NCBI GenBank assembly: GCA_011391255.1
Contig: JAABQV010000012.1
Coordinates: 19,671 to 83,670 of the forward strand
DNA: 64,000 nucleotides
Source of the DNA: Dechloromonas sp.
GTDB lineage: Bacteria; Pseudomonadota; Gammaproteobacteria; Burkholderiales; Rhodocyclaceae
Direction of reading: 5' to 3'
A program made the position numbers and the translations under genes. Below the pieces are notes generated by a model. The model was not told where the DNA came from and made no database searches. It was given only the letters and a program-made list of their open reading frames with translations. Positions 16,253 through 25,660 of this stretch are shown here, piece after piece. How positions within the stretch are numbered: position 1 is the stretch's first letter; every line of letters starts with the position of its first letter.

Positions 16253-17068
16253 ATGAGACATAAAAATAAATTTGTATTGCTGGCAAGTCTGCTGGCGGTA
16301 GCCGGAGGAGTGGGCTCAAACGTGGCCCTGGCCGATCAGTCGACGGATGCGATCGCCAAGTACCGCGAGATGATTGCTGATGGCAATCCCTCGGAGTTGT
16401 TTGCTGCGCAGGGCGAGGATCTCTGGAAAACCAAGCGCGGCCCGAAAAATGCCAGCCTGGAAAAATGTGACCTTGGTCTTGGCGCCGGCGTTGTCAAAGG
16501 GGCATCTGCCAAGTTGCCCCGTTTCTTCAAGGACACCGGTAAAGTTCAGGATCTCGAAATCCGCTTGATGACCTGCATGGAAACCCTGCAGGGAATTGAT
16601 CCCAAAACGGTCGTCAATGAGCAGTTTCTCAAAGGCGAAAGAGAAAAGATGGCGGCACTGGTCGCCTATATCGTGACCGAGTCGAATGGCGACAAGATCA
16701 ACATCGATATGAAGCCGGCCGAAATGAAGAAAATGTACGAGCTGGGCAAAATGGCTTTCTTCTATCGCTCCGGCCCGATGGATTTCGCATGCTCAACCTG
16801 TCACGGTGATACCGACAAGCGTATCCGTTTGCAGGATCTGCCCGATCTGCGCTCGCACAAAGGTGCTGCCGCCGGCTGGGGCAGCTGGCCTGCCTATCGC
16901 GTCTCCAATGGTCAGTTCTGGACCATGCAACATCGCCTCAACGATTGTTACCGGCAGCAACGCACGGCTGAGCCGATTTACGGTTCGGATGTGACGATTG
17001 CCCTGTCCGTCTATCTGGCAGCAACCGCCAAGGGCGGTACAGTGCTAACCCCTGGTCTCAAGCGCTAA
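16253..17068 (+). CDS. soxA: SoxAX cytochrome subunit SoxA (single-haem type)
   Basis: SoxA joins thiosulfate to the SoxY cysteine. The 271-aa product has a signal peptide, one haem motif C180-S-T-C183-H, and the catalytic haem-ligand Cys in HRLNDCYRQQR. The region where dihaem SoxA proteins carry an N-terminal haem has only two single Cys (EKCDLGLG, LMTCMETL), likely a disulfide, so this is the monohaem type. Two adjacent ATGs exist at 16250 and 16253; GGAGG at 16244-16248 spaces better to the second. Confidence 0.93.
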   Translation: MRHKNKFVLLASLLAVAGGVGSNVALADQSTDAIAKYREMIADGNPSELFAAQGEDLWKTKRGPKNASLEKCDLGLGAGVVKGASAKLPRFFKDTGKVQDLEIRLMTCMETLQGIDPKTVVNEQFLKGEREKMAALVAYIVTESNGDKINIDMKPAEMKKMYELGKMAFFYRSGPMDFACSTCHGDTDKRIRLQDLPDLRSHKGAAAGWGSWPAYRVSNGQFWTMQHRLNDCYRQQRTAEPIYGSDVTIALSVYLAATAKGGTVLTPGLKR

Positions 17069-17078
17069 GGAGAGCGAC

Positions 17079-17687
17079 ATGAAAAAATTCAGCATTATCG
17101 CTACTCTGCTAGTGGCATCTTCGGGTGCTTTCGCCGCAGACGAGGCGCTTTACAGCGAATTCAAGGACATGATTGATCGCTCTTTCAAGACCACCGGTAT
17201 TGCGGCCAAGCACCGCATGTACCAGTTGGACTTCCAGAAAGAATGTTCCAGCGAAAAGCCGCTTTCCGCCAAAGCCTTGAAGGCGATTGAAGCGGATCAA
17301 CTGAAGACCATCCGCTATCCGGCTGACGGAAAGTATTCTTCCGGCAACTGGAAAGAGGGCGAAAAAATCGCGCTCAGCGGCAGGGGGCTAACCTGGACTG
17401 ACAAGACGCCTTACGATAACGGCGGCGGTTGCTATAACTGTCACCAGATGAGCCACAAGGAGCTTGCCTACGGCACGATCGGGCCCAGCCTGGCTGACTG
17501 GGGCAAGATTCGTGGTAGCGGTGCCGACAACGTCAAATACACCTGGGGCAAGATCTATAACGCCAAGGCGTTTAACGGTTGCAGCAACATGCCGCGTAAC
17601 GGCGATTCGGATATTTTGACCGAGCAGCAAATCAAGCACCTGATGGCCTATTTGCTGGAACCTGAATCACCGGTTAACAAAAAGTAA
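17079..17687 (+). CDS. soxX: SoxAX cytochrome subunit SoxX
   Basis: SoxX is the smaller monohaem subunit of the SoxAX enzyme. The 202-aa product has a signal peptide (MKKFSIIATLLVASSGAFA) and the haem motif C118-Y-N-C-H. The domain before the haem is longer than in the shortest SoxX proteins (about 100 residues), as in other type II SoxXA. It starts 10 nt after soxA with a ribosome site (aaggagagcgac) and is followed by an intrinsic terminator. Confidence 0.93.
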   Translation: MKKFSIIATLLVASSGAFAADEALYSEFKDMIDRSFKTTGIAAKHRMYQLDFQKECSSEKPLSAKALKAIEADQLKTIRYPADGKYSSGNWKEGEKIALSGRGLTWTDKTPYDNGGGCYNCHQMSHKELAYGTIGPSLADWGKIRGSGADNVKYTWGKIYNAKAFNGCSNMPRNGDSDILTEQQIKHLMAYLLEPESPVNKK

Positions 17688-17703
17688 TTGTCATTGTTTT
17701 GAA

Positions 17704-17733
17704 ACCGGCGGGAATCCCCCGCCGGTATTTTTT
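17704..17733 (+). terminator. Intrinsic terminator between soxX and soxB
   Basis: Nine-base arms ACCGGCGGG (17704-17712) and CCCGCCGGT (17718-17726) are followed by ATTTTTT. It lies inside the sox cluster, 17 nt before soxB, so soxB may be transcribed at a lower level than soxCDYZAX or from its own promoter. Confidence 0.85.
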
Positions 17734-17749
17734 ATAGAGTGAGATCAAA

Positions 17750-19471
17750 ATGAGCATGAGTCGTCGGGAGTTCCTTCAGGTTATGGCCGTTGCTACTGCA
17801 GGCGGTATGTCCCTCCACAGTGATATTGCGCTGGCCGAAAAAGGCGCAGCCAAACTGTATGACCTGCCGAAATTCGGCAATGTCAGCCTGTTGCACATCA
17901 CCGACTGCCATGCCCAACTGTTGCCGATCTACTTCCGCGAACCGAATGTCAATCTTGGCTTTGGCGACCAGTTCGGCAAAGTGCCGCACCTCGTCGGCGA
18001 CAACCTGCTCAAGCATTTTGGCTTCAAGCCGAACTCCATCGAAGCGCACGCCTACACCTATCTGAATTTCGAAAAAGCTGCCGAAACCTACGGCAAGGTC
18101 GGTGGCTTTGCCCATCTGGCGACGCTGGTCAAACGCATGAAGGCAACCCGTCCGGGTTCGTTGTTGCTTGACGGTGGCGACACCTGGCAAGGTTCCGGTA
18201 CCGCGCTGTGGTCGAACGCCCAGGATATGGTCGATGCCTGCAAGGCGCTCGGCGTCAATGTGATGACCCTGCATTGGGAATCCACCTACGGTGAAGCCCG
18301 CGTCAAGGAAATCGAAGAGAAGGATTTTGCCGGCCAGATCGACATCGTCGCGCAGAACGTCAAGACTGCCGATTTCGGCGATGCCGTCTTCAAGCCCTTC
18401 GTGATGAAGAACATGAACGGTGTGCAGGTTGCCATCATCGGCCAGGCCTTCCCCTACACGCCGATTGCCAACCCGCGCTGGCAAACCCCGAACTGGAGCT
18501 TCGGCATCCAAGAAGAAAACATGCAGAAGACCGTCGACGAAGCCCGCGCTGCCGGTGCCAAGGTCGTCGTCGTTCTCTCGCACAACGGTATGGACGTTGA
18601 CCTCAAGATGGCCAGCCGCGTTAAGGGCATCGACGCCATCCTTGGTGGCCACACCCATGACGGCATGCCGGCGCCGGTCGTCGTCAAGAACGCCGGAGGT
18701 CAGACGTTGGTGACCAACGCCGGTTCTAACGGCAAGTATCTCGGCGTGCTTGATTTTGATGTCAAGAACGGCAAGATTGCCGGCTACCGCTACAAACTGC
18801 TGCCGGTCTTCGCCAATCTGCTGCCGGCCGACAAGGACATGCAGACGCTGATCGACAAGGCGCGTGCCCCGTATCTGTCAAAACTCAACGAAAAGCTGGC
18901 GGTGACCGAAGGCACGCTCTACCGTCGCGGCAACTTCAACGGTACTTTTGACCAGCTGATTCTCGACTCACTGATGAAGGTCAAGGATGCCGAAATCGCC
19001 TTCTCGCCAGGCTTCCGCTGGGGCACCTCGCTGTTGCCGGGGCAGCCGATCCTGATGGAACACGTGCTCGACCAAACAGCGATCACCTATCCATGGACGA
19101 CCGTCACCAACATGAGCGGCGAGATGATCAAAACGGTGCTTGAGGACGTTTGCGACAATCTCTTCAATCCTGATCCGTATTACCAGCAAGGTGGCGACAT
19201 GGTGCGTGTCGGTGGCCTGCAATGGACCTGCGATCCGACCGGCAAGATGGGTGCCCGGATCCAGAACATGATGCTCAAGGGCAAGCCGATTGATCCCGCC
19301 AAGACCTACAAAGTTGCCGGTTGGGCGCCGGTTTCCGAAGAAGCCAAAAACTCGGGCGCACCGATTTGGGAAGTCGTAGCCGAATATCTGCGCGACATCA
19401 AGACGGTCAAGCCGATCAGCCTCAATTTGCCGACGCTCAAGGGCGCTGCCAACAATCCGGGTATGGCTTAA
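17750..19471 (+). CDS. soxB: Sulfate thioesterase/thiohydrolase SoxB
   Basis: SoxB releases sulfate from SoxY-bound S-sulfocysteine using a di-manganese centre. The 573-aa protein has a Tat signal (SRREFLQVMAVATAGG) and the 5'-nucleotidase-family metal motifs LLHITDCHAQLLP, LLLDGGDTWQGSG, VVLSHNGMDVD and LGGHTHDG. The C-terminal substrate domain covers roughly residues 380-573. It follows a terminator rather than being tightly joined to soxX, and the next ORF begins immediately at its stop codon (TAA-ATG). Confidence 0.96.
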   Translation: MSMSRREFLQVMAVATAGGMSLHSDIALAEKGAAKLYDLPKFGNVSLLHITDCHAQLLPIYFREPNVNLGFGDQFGKVPHLVGDNLLKHFGFKPNSIEAHAYTYLNFEKAAETYGKVGGFAHLATLVKRMKATRPGSLLLDGGDTWQGSGTALWSNAQDMVDACKALGVNVMTLHWESTYGEARVKEIEEKDFAGQIDIVAQNVKTADFGDAVFKPFVMKNMNGVQVAIIGQAFPYTPIANPRWQTPNWSFGIQEENMQKTVDEARAAGAKVVVVLSHNGMDVDLKMASRVKGIDAILGGHTHDGMPAPVVVKNAGGQTLVTNAGSNGKYLGVLDFDVKNGKIAGYRYKLLPVFANLLPADKDMQTLIDKARAPYLSKLNEKLAVTEGTLYRRGNFNGTFDQLILDSLMKVKDAEIAFSPGFRWGTSLLPGQPILMEHVLDQTAITYPWTTVTNMSGEMIKTVLEDVCDNLFNPDPYYQQGGDMVRVGGLQWTCDPTGKMGARIQNMMLKGKPIDPAKTYKVAGWAPVSEEAKNSGAPIWEVVAEYLRDIKTVKPISLNLPTLKGAANNPGMA

Positions 19472-20086
19472 ATGCGTGTAGTAATTAAAAAACTTACATT
19501 AGCCTGCCTGCTCGCCGGTTCCTCACTCGCTTTTGCCGCTGACTGGGCGCCGGGCAGCATCGACTGGGAAAAGTTGCCGGAATTCAAGCGCAGCAAGGCG
19601 GCCTTGTACCTGACGCCGCAGCAAGCCTACGACATGAAGACGAAGGACAAGGCCGGCGTTATATTTTTCGACATCCGTACCCGCAGCGAGGCGGTGTATG
19701 TCGGCTGGCCTGCTGTCGCCGACGCCTTGGTCCCCTACGTCGAGCATCAGGAAATCATGACCGACTGGGACGACAAGCGCGGCATGTACAAAGTCGAGCC
19801 GAATCAGGACTTTGTAGCGGAGATCGAGCGTCGCTTGAAGGAAAAAGGGCTGGGCAAGGACGCGACGATTATTCTGATGTGCCGCTCCGGCGATCGCAGC
19901 ACCAAGGCGCAGGATCGCTTGCAGGAGGCTGGTTACAAAATGGTCTATGGCGTCCCTGAAGGTTTTGAAGGCGATATGGCCAAGGAAGGCTCAAAAACCG
20001 GGCAGCGTGCGGTCAACGGCTGGAAGAACGCGAATTTGCCGTGGACGTATAAGCTCGACAAAGCAAAGATGTATTTCCCGCGCTGA
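19472..20086 (+). CDS. Periplasmic rhodanese-like sulfurtransferase
   Basis: This 204-aa protein has a cleavable signal peptide (ending SSLAFA) and a single rhodanese domain with the active-site loop CRSGDRS near residue 135 and the conserved FFDIRTRSEAVYVGWP block. It starts directly after the soxB stop, so it belongs to the sulfur operon and probably handles persulfide or thiosulfate sulfur in the periplasm. The N-terminal EWxPGSIDWEKLP-like segment is not part of the rhodanese domain. Substrate is unknown. Confidence 0.88.
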   Translation: MRVVIKKLTLACLLAGSSLAFAADWAPGSIDWEKLPEFKRSKAALYLTPQQAYDMKTKDKAGVIFFDIRTRSEAVYVGWPAVADALVPYVEHQEIMTDWDDKRGMYKVEPNQDFVAEIERRLKEKGLGKDATIILMCRSGDRSTKAQDRLQEAGYKMVYGVPEGFEGDMAKEGSKTGQRAVNGWKNANLPWTYKLDKAKMYFPR

Positions 20087-20125
20087 CCCCTGGGGTGGGT
20101 CTTATTTCTTGTTGGAAGATAAAAA

Positions 20126-21478
20126 ATGAACAAAGATGCATTGAAAAAAATCCTTGGCGATGCCAAAGTGGTTAGTCTCGATCGTCGCAAGTTCCTGATG
20201 TTAGGCGCTGCCGGTGCCGGCTCGCTACTGTTGGCGCCCGGCGACTCCAAGGCGGCTGACAAGCTTAAGACATCGGCCCGGATCGTTATCGCTGGTGCCG
20301 GTGCAGCCGGCCTTGCTGCAGCCTCCTATCTCGTCCAAAAGCTCGACGGTGCGAAGATCACGATGATCGACGCGCGCAAGGAGCATTACTATCAGCCGGG
20401 ATTCACCCTGGTTGCCTCGGGGATCAAGAATTCTTCCTACGTGGTCTCGTCAACGCGCGACTACCTTCCTGGTGGGGTCGAATTGGTCGAGGAGGGGGTT
20501 GCAGAATTTGATCCGGAAGGCAACAAGGTGGTCACCGAAAGCGGGAAGTCGTACCCGTACGACTTCCTGATCGTGGCGACCGGATTGAAGCTTGACTATG
20601 CTGCGATCCCCGGCATGGATACCGAGCAGATCGGCAACAACGGCCTTGGCAGCATCTACCACAGTCCCGCCAAGGCCGAGGCGACCTGGCGCGTCATGTC
20701 CGGCTTCGCTGACAAGGGCGGGGTCGGTGTCTTTTCCCGGCCGGCGACCGAAATGAAGTGTGCCGGCGCACCGCTAAAGTACACCTTCATCACCGACGAC
20801 TACCTGCGCCGCCGGGGCAACCGTGGCAACGCCGAGATCATCTACAACGCCCACAACAAAGCGCTGTTCAGCGTCCCCATCGTGCATGAGAAGGTGCGCA
20901 TGCTCTTCGATGATCGCGGCGTCAAGGTCAATTACGATCGAGCTCTCGAGTCCATCGACCTTTCCAAGCGGATCGCCACTTTCAAGAGCCCGGTCGGTCC
21001 GGTCGAAGTGCAGTACGACTTCATCAATGTTATCCCGCCCATGCGGGCGCCTGACCCGGTACGTAACAGCCCGCTCCCCTGGCAGGAGGGCGGCTGGGCC
21101 AAGGACGGCTGGATTGAGGTGGGTAAGCACAACCTGCGTCACAAACGCTTTGCCAACGTGTTCGCCGTCGGCGATGTGGCCGGGGTGCCCAAGGGAAAAA
21201 CTGCAGCCAGCGTGAAGTGGCAGGTGCCGGTTGCGGTCGACCACCTGGTGGCGACCATTTCCGGTAAGGAATCGAACTCCGTTTACAACGGCTACACATC
21301 CTGTCCGCTGATTACTCGCCTGGGCCAGGCGATGCTGATTGAATTCGACTACAAGGACAACCTGACTCCTTCCTTCCCGGGCGTAATTGCACCGCTGGAG
21401 GAGTTATGGATCAGTTGGGTGATGAAGACGATGGCGTTGAAGCCGACCTATATCAGCATGCTGCGCGGTCGCGCCTGA
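20126..21478 (+). CDS. Sulfide:quinone oxidoreductase-like flavoprotein with Tat signal
   Basis: The 450-aa protein has a Tat-type signal (LDRRKFLMLGAAGAGSLLLAPG), a FAD-binding motif (RIVIAGAGAAGLAAASYL), and redox Cys in EMKCAGAPLKY and YTSCPLIT. The KCAGAP motif resembles the type II (mitochondrial-like) SQR group. SQR oxidises sulfide and reduces the quinone pool at the membrane. An exported SQR gives the cell a second sulfide entry route beside flavocytochrome c. The exact SQR type needs a tree; a related FCSD-like dehydrogenase is the alternative. Confidence 0.85.
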   Translation: MNKDALKKILGDAKVVSLDRRKFLMLGAAGAGSLLLAPGDSKAADKLKTSARIVIAGAGAAGLAAASYLVQKLDGAKITMIDARKEHYYQPGFTLVASGIKNSSYVVSSTRDYLPGGVELVEEGVAEFDPEGNKVVTESGKSYPYDFLIVATGLKLDYAAIPGMDTEQIGNNGLGSIYHSPAKAEATWRVMSGFADKGGVGVFSRPATEMKCAGAPLKYTFITDDYLRRRGNRGNAEIIYNAHNKALFSVPIVHEKVRMLFDDRGVKVNYDRALESIDLSKRIATFKSPVGPVEVQYDFINVIPPMRAPDPVRNSPLPWQEGGWAKDGWIEVGKHNLRHKRFANVFAVGDVAGVPKGKTAASVKWQVPVAVDHLVATISGKESNSVYNGYTSCPLITRLGQAMLIEFDYKDNLTPSFPGVIAPLEELWISWVMKTMALKPTYISMLRGRA

Positions 21479-21497
21479 CTTACGGAGGAGTACAACG

Positions 21498-21845
21498 ATG
21501 AAAGATCTAGATCCACTGGTTTTCGTGGCCGTTTTTCAGGAAATGCTCGGGCCTTTGCTTTGGGTGATGCTGCTGTTGATCGTCGCCGGCACGGCGGCGT
21601 TTGTCGCCTTGATGCTCAAGGAGCGCGCGATTAATTCGAAGCGGCTGCTGCGGGCAGAAATGGCCGGTCTGTTAGGCGGTGGGCTGGCACTGGTCCTGAT
21701 GGCGAAGGTATCGTCTTCGGGCTTTACCGATGCTGGCGGCCCGGCGGACTGGTTTTTGATTGCCATGGTTTTTGGCCTTGGCCTCGCCGGTACCGTGATT
21801 TTGGTCTATACCTATCTCGGCTGGCGTCAGCCGGCAACGCGCTGA
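21498..21845 (+). CDS. Small three-helix membrane protein of the sulfur operon
   Basis: This 115-aa protein has three predicted membrane segments (roughly residues 17-38, 56-71 and 86-107) and no cofactor motif. It starts 19 nt after the SQR gene with an excellent ribosome site (ggaggag), so it is co-expressed with it. It resembles DUF5368-type proteins seen near sulfur oxidation genes, but that family assignment is from memory and uncertain. It converges on the YeeE gene with 4 nt between the stops. Confidence 0.75.
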   Translation: MKDLDPLVFVAVFQEMLGPLLWVMLLLIVAGTAAFVALMLKERAINSKRLLRAEMAGLLGGGLALVLMAKVSSSGFTDAGGPADWFLIAMVFGLGLAGTVILVYTYLGWRQPATR

Positions 21846-21849
21846 ATTT

Positions 21850-22920
21850 TCACGGCTGGAGCGCCAAGCGGCGCTCCGGCCGGTCGACCAGATAGTTCGT
21901 CAAACCGGCGCCGGCCCACATGCCGAAAAGTGCGACCCAGGCCGTCAGTGCAAAAACCGATGCCCCGGAAACCCCGGCGCCAACGGCGCAACCACCGGCC
22001 AGCATGCCGCCGAAGCCCATGAAGACGGCGCCGGCGATATAGCGCCGCATGCTCAGCCCGTCCTTGAATCCGTCGAGTTTCAGTTCCTTGGCCCACAGCG
22101 CAGCCAGAAAAGAGCCAAGGACAACACCGGGAACCAGGCCAATGTCGAAATCCCATGGCTGGCCGGGGGGCGATAAAACGAGCATCAGAACGTCAGCCGA
22201 GGGACCGGTGAAACTCAGGCTCTGAACTGGCATCACGGTATCAAAGGAATTTTTGCCGATCTGGAAGGTAAGCAGCCAGGCCATCGCCACCATGATCCCG
22301 ACGCCAATGCCGCCCAGCCATTCACGTAGGGCTAATTGGGTGCGGCGGGCGAAAGTGATGGCGGCACCCAGCCACAGCAGACCAAACAGAATGCCACTAA
22401 CATGGCCAAGATGAGCAGCGGCAAGCAGGTCACGCGAGCTACCTTCGATCGTCCATAGTGCGGAAATCCAGGTGCGAAGCGGTGACAAGACACCGTTCAG
22501 TGAAGCCTGAGCAGTAACCGCGAAAATCAACCCGGTCAGCAGCGCGCGCAAGTTGCCATTTGCGGCCAGTACCAACATGCGTGAAGAGCAGCCACGGGCG
22601 AGGATCATGCCGATCCCGAAGAGCAAACCACCAATCAGCGCGCCGGAGAGGCTGCCGCGTGCCGAAAGCTGTCGCGATTGGGATACATCGAGCCAGTCAC
22701 CGACAACAAATAGCTGTGTGGCGATGACTGCGGCCGAGAAGGCAAAGAGCCATACTGATAGTTTTTTGTAGCCATCACGGTTCCAGAATTCAACGACTGC
22801 GGAGCGCAGGCAAAAGCTCGAGCGCTGGGCAAATGCGCCAAACAACAGGCCAATGAGCAGGCCAGCCAAAGTGATGCTGGATTTTTCGCCAATTAGCTCA
22901 ATCAGGCTGCTAATTTCCAT
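21850..22920 (-). CDS. YeeE/YedE-family sulfur transporter
   Basis: This 356-aa polytopic protein has the Sulf_transp duplicated architecture, with Cys-bearing motifs RSSFCLRSAVVEFW near residue 33, LARGCSSRMLVLAANGN near 108 and LAGGCAVGAGVSG near 310. YeeE/TsuA proteins import thiosulfate by passing it along such cysteines, so this protein likely moves thiosulfate or another sulfur species. It is alone on the minus strand, divergent from groES, and its start region carries a copy of the GTTGACCGCAA word. Confidence 0.9.
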   Translation of the reverse strand: MEISSLIELIGEKSSITLAGLLIGLLFGAFAQRSSFCLRSAVVEFWNRDGYKKLSVWLFAFSAAVIATQLFVVGDWLDVSQSRQLSARGSLSGALIGGLLFGIGMILARGCSSRMLVLAANGNLRALLTGLIFAVTAQASLNGVLSPLRTWISALWTIEGSSRDLLAAAHLGHVSGILFGLLWLGAAITFARRTQLALREWLGGIGVGIMVAMAWLLTFQIGKNSFDTVMPVQSLSFTGPSADVLMLVLSPPGQPWDFDIGLVPGVVLGSFLAALWAKELKLDGFKDGLSMRRYIAGAVFMGFGGMLAGGCAVGAGVSGASVFALTAWVALFGMWAGAGLTNYLVDRPERRLALQP

Positions 22921-22941
22921 ATTTTTTGCCCCGTAAGCGCG

Positions 22942-22952
22942 GTTGACCGCAA
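22942..22952 (+). repeat. Dispersed 11-mer GTTGACCGCAA, intergenic copy
   Basis: Exact copy, followed by C, 22 bp before the YeeE-type gene start in the divergent region. Confidence 0.7.
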
Positions 22953-23050
22953 CAAATTCCCCGAAGTGCAGAGTTTACCATTCGTTAAACGGGCATGGGC
23001 AATTCAGTGCGAAAGTGCCGGCTATCCGCCAAATACTTTGTTGAGTGGAC

Positions 23051-23079
23051 TTGAAATCGGGGATGCCCGACCTTATTAT
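23051..23079 (+). promoter_or_regulatory. Sigma-70 promoter of groESL
   Basis: A -35 box TTGAAA (23051-23056) and a -10 box TATTAT (23074-23079) are separated by exactly 17 bp. The CIRCE operator begins at the last base of the -10 box. Confidence 0.85.
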
Positions 23080-23105
23080 TAGCACTCACCCGTGACGAGT
23101 GCTAA
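23079..23105. promoter_or_regulatory. CIRCE operator of HrcA
   Basis: TTAGCACTC-N9-GAGTGCTAA is present with no mismatch to the consensus. It covers the transcription start of groESL, so the repressor HrcA (not in this window) should control heat-shock induction. Confidence 0.97.
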
Positions 23106-23185
23106 TAATTCGCCGCCACGGGTCCCGGATGCATAAAATTGCACCGGCCAATTTCCATCATCAAGAACTACAAGGAGTCAGTTAT

Positions 23186-23476
23186 ATGAATATCCGTCCT
23201 TTGCATGACCGTGTGATCGTCAAGCGCGTTGAAGCCGAACGCACCACCGCTTCCGGCATTGTCATTCCCGATTCTGCTGGCGAAAAGCCGGATCAGGGTG
23301 AAGTTCTGGCTGTCGGCCCGGGCAAGCGCGACGACAACGGCAAGCAGATCACCCTTGACGTCAAAGTCGGTGACCGCGTTCTGTTCGGCAAATACGCCGG
23401 CCAGGCCGTCAAGCTTGATGGCCAGGAAGTCATGGTCATGCGTGAAGAAGACATCATGGGCGTGCTGGTCGCTTAA
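23186..23476 (+). CDS. groES: Co-chaperonin GroES
   Basis: This 96-aa protein reads [18 protein letters not shown] with the mobile loop ([18 protein letters not shown]) and the C-terminal [10 protein letters not shown] of GroES. It caps the GroEL ring. The ATG at 23186 is preceded by aaggag; the frame is open further upstream but that part is the leader. The CIRCE element lies 80 nt upstream. Confidence 0.98.
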   Translation: MNIRPLHDRVIVKRVEAERTTASGIVIPDSAGEKPDQGEVLAVGPGKRDDNGKQITLDVKVGDRVLFGKYAGQAVKLDGQEVMVMREEDIMGVLVA

Positions 23477-23515
23477 GCGCCGCGTCTTTTAATCTACAAA
23501 ATTCAGGAGTTATAA

Positions 23516-25171
<1,656 letters not shown>

Positions 25172-25204
25172 TTCCTTGCGGCCGGCTTCACTGCCGAAAA
25201 TGAG

Positions 25205-25229
25205 CCCCGCTTTCGAGCGGGGTTTTTTT
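25205..25229 (+). terminator. Intrinsic terminator of groESL
   Basis: A CCCCGCT/AGCGGGG stem with a TTCG tetraloop is followed by seven T. Confidence 0.95.
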
Positions 25230-25257
25230 GCACCGGATAAAAGCAATGCTTACGACT

Positions 25258-25300
25258 TTTGTAACAGTCTGTAAGTTGCCTGTAAGAAGCGGCTTATACA
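25258..25300 (+). promoter_or_regulatory. Phased direct repeats and -10 box upstream of yjcH-actP
   Basis: Two copies of CTGTAAG (25269-25275 and 25280-25286) are separated by TTGC, giving the 7-4-7 spacing used by OmpR/PhoB-family regulators; a weaker TTGTAAC lies one turn upstream (25259-25265). A -10 like TATACA follows at 25295-25300, placing the repeats over the -35 region as in activator-dependent promoters. The OmpR-type regulator 2.4 kb downstream is an obvious candidate, by inference. Confidence 0.55.
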
Positions 25301-25350
25301 GTACGATCCGCAGCAATGCCTCTACCAACAAAAACCTGAGGAGCAAATCA

Positions 25351-25659
25351 ATGCAAAATGTCTTGGATAAAGTAACAGCGAATCCAAAGTTCCACGAGTT
25401 TATTGCCATGCGCAGTACTTACTCGATCATTATGGCCATCATCAGTGCAGCCGCTTACTACGGTTTCATTCTGCTGGTTGCCTATAACAAAGAGTTTCTG
25501 GCCACCAAGGCTGGTGCCGGTATGACCATGAGTGTCGGCGTGCCGATCGGTGTGGGCGTTATCCTCTTCACCATCATCCTTACCTGGATCTACGTTCGCC
25601 GCGCCAACACCGAGTTTGATGCGACCAACGAAGCCATCATCGCGGAGGCACAGAAGTAA
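25351..25659 (+). CDS. yjcH: DUF485 membrane protein YjcH
   Basis: This 102-aa protein has two membrane helices ([22 protein letters not shown] and [21 protein letters not shown]) and the DUF485 N-terminal segment [15 protein letters not shown]. YjcH proteins are always encoded with the acetate symporter ActP and are thought to assist it. The ATG at 25351 follows a gaggag site; the longer open frame upstream has no support. It lies one base before actP. Confidence 0.93.
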   Translation: MQNVLDKVTANPKFHEFIAMRSTYSIIMAIISAAAYYGFILLVAYNKEFLATKAGAGMTMSVGVPIGVGVILFTIILTWIYVRRANTEFDATNEAIIAEAQK

Positions 25660-25660
25660 G

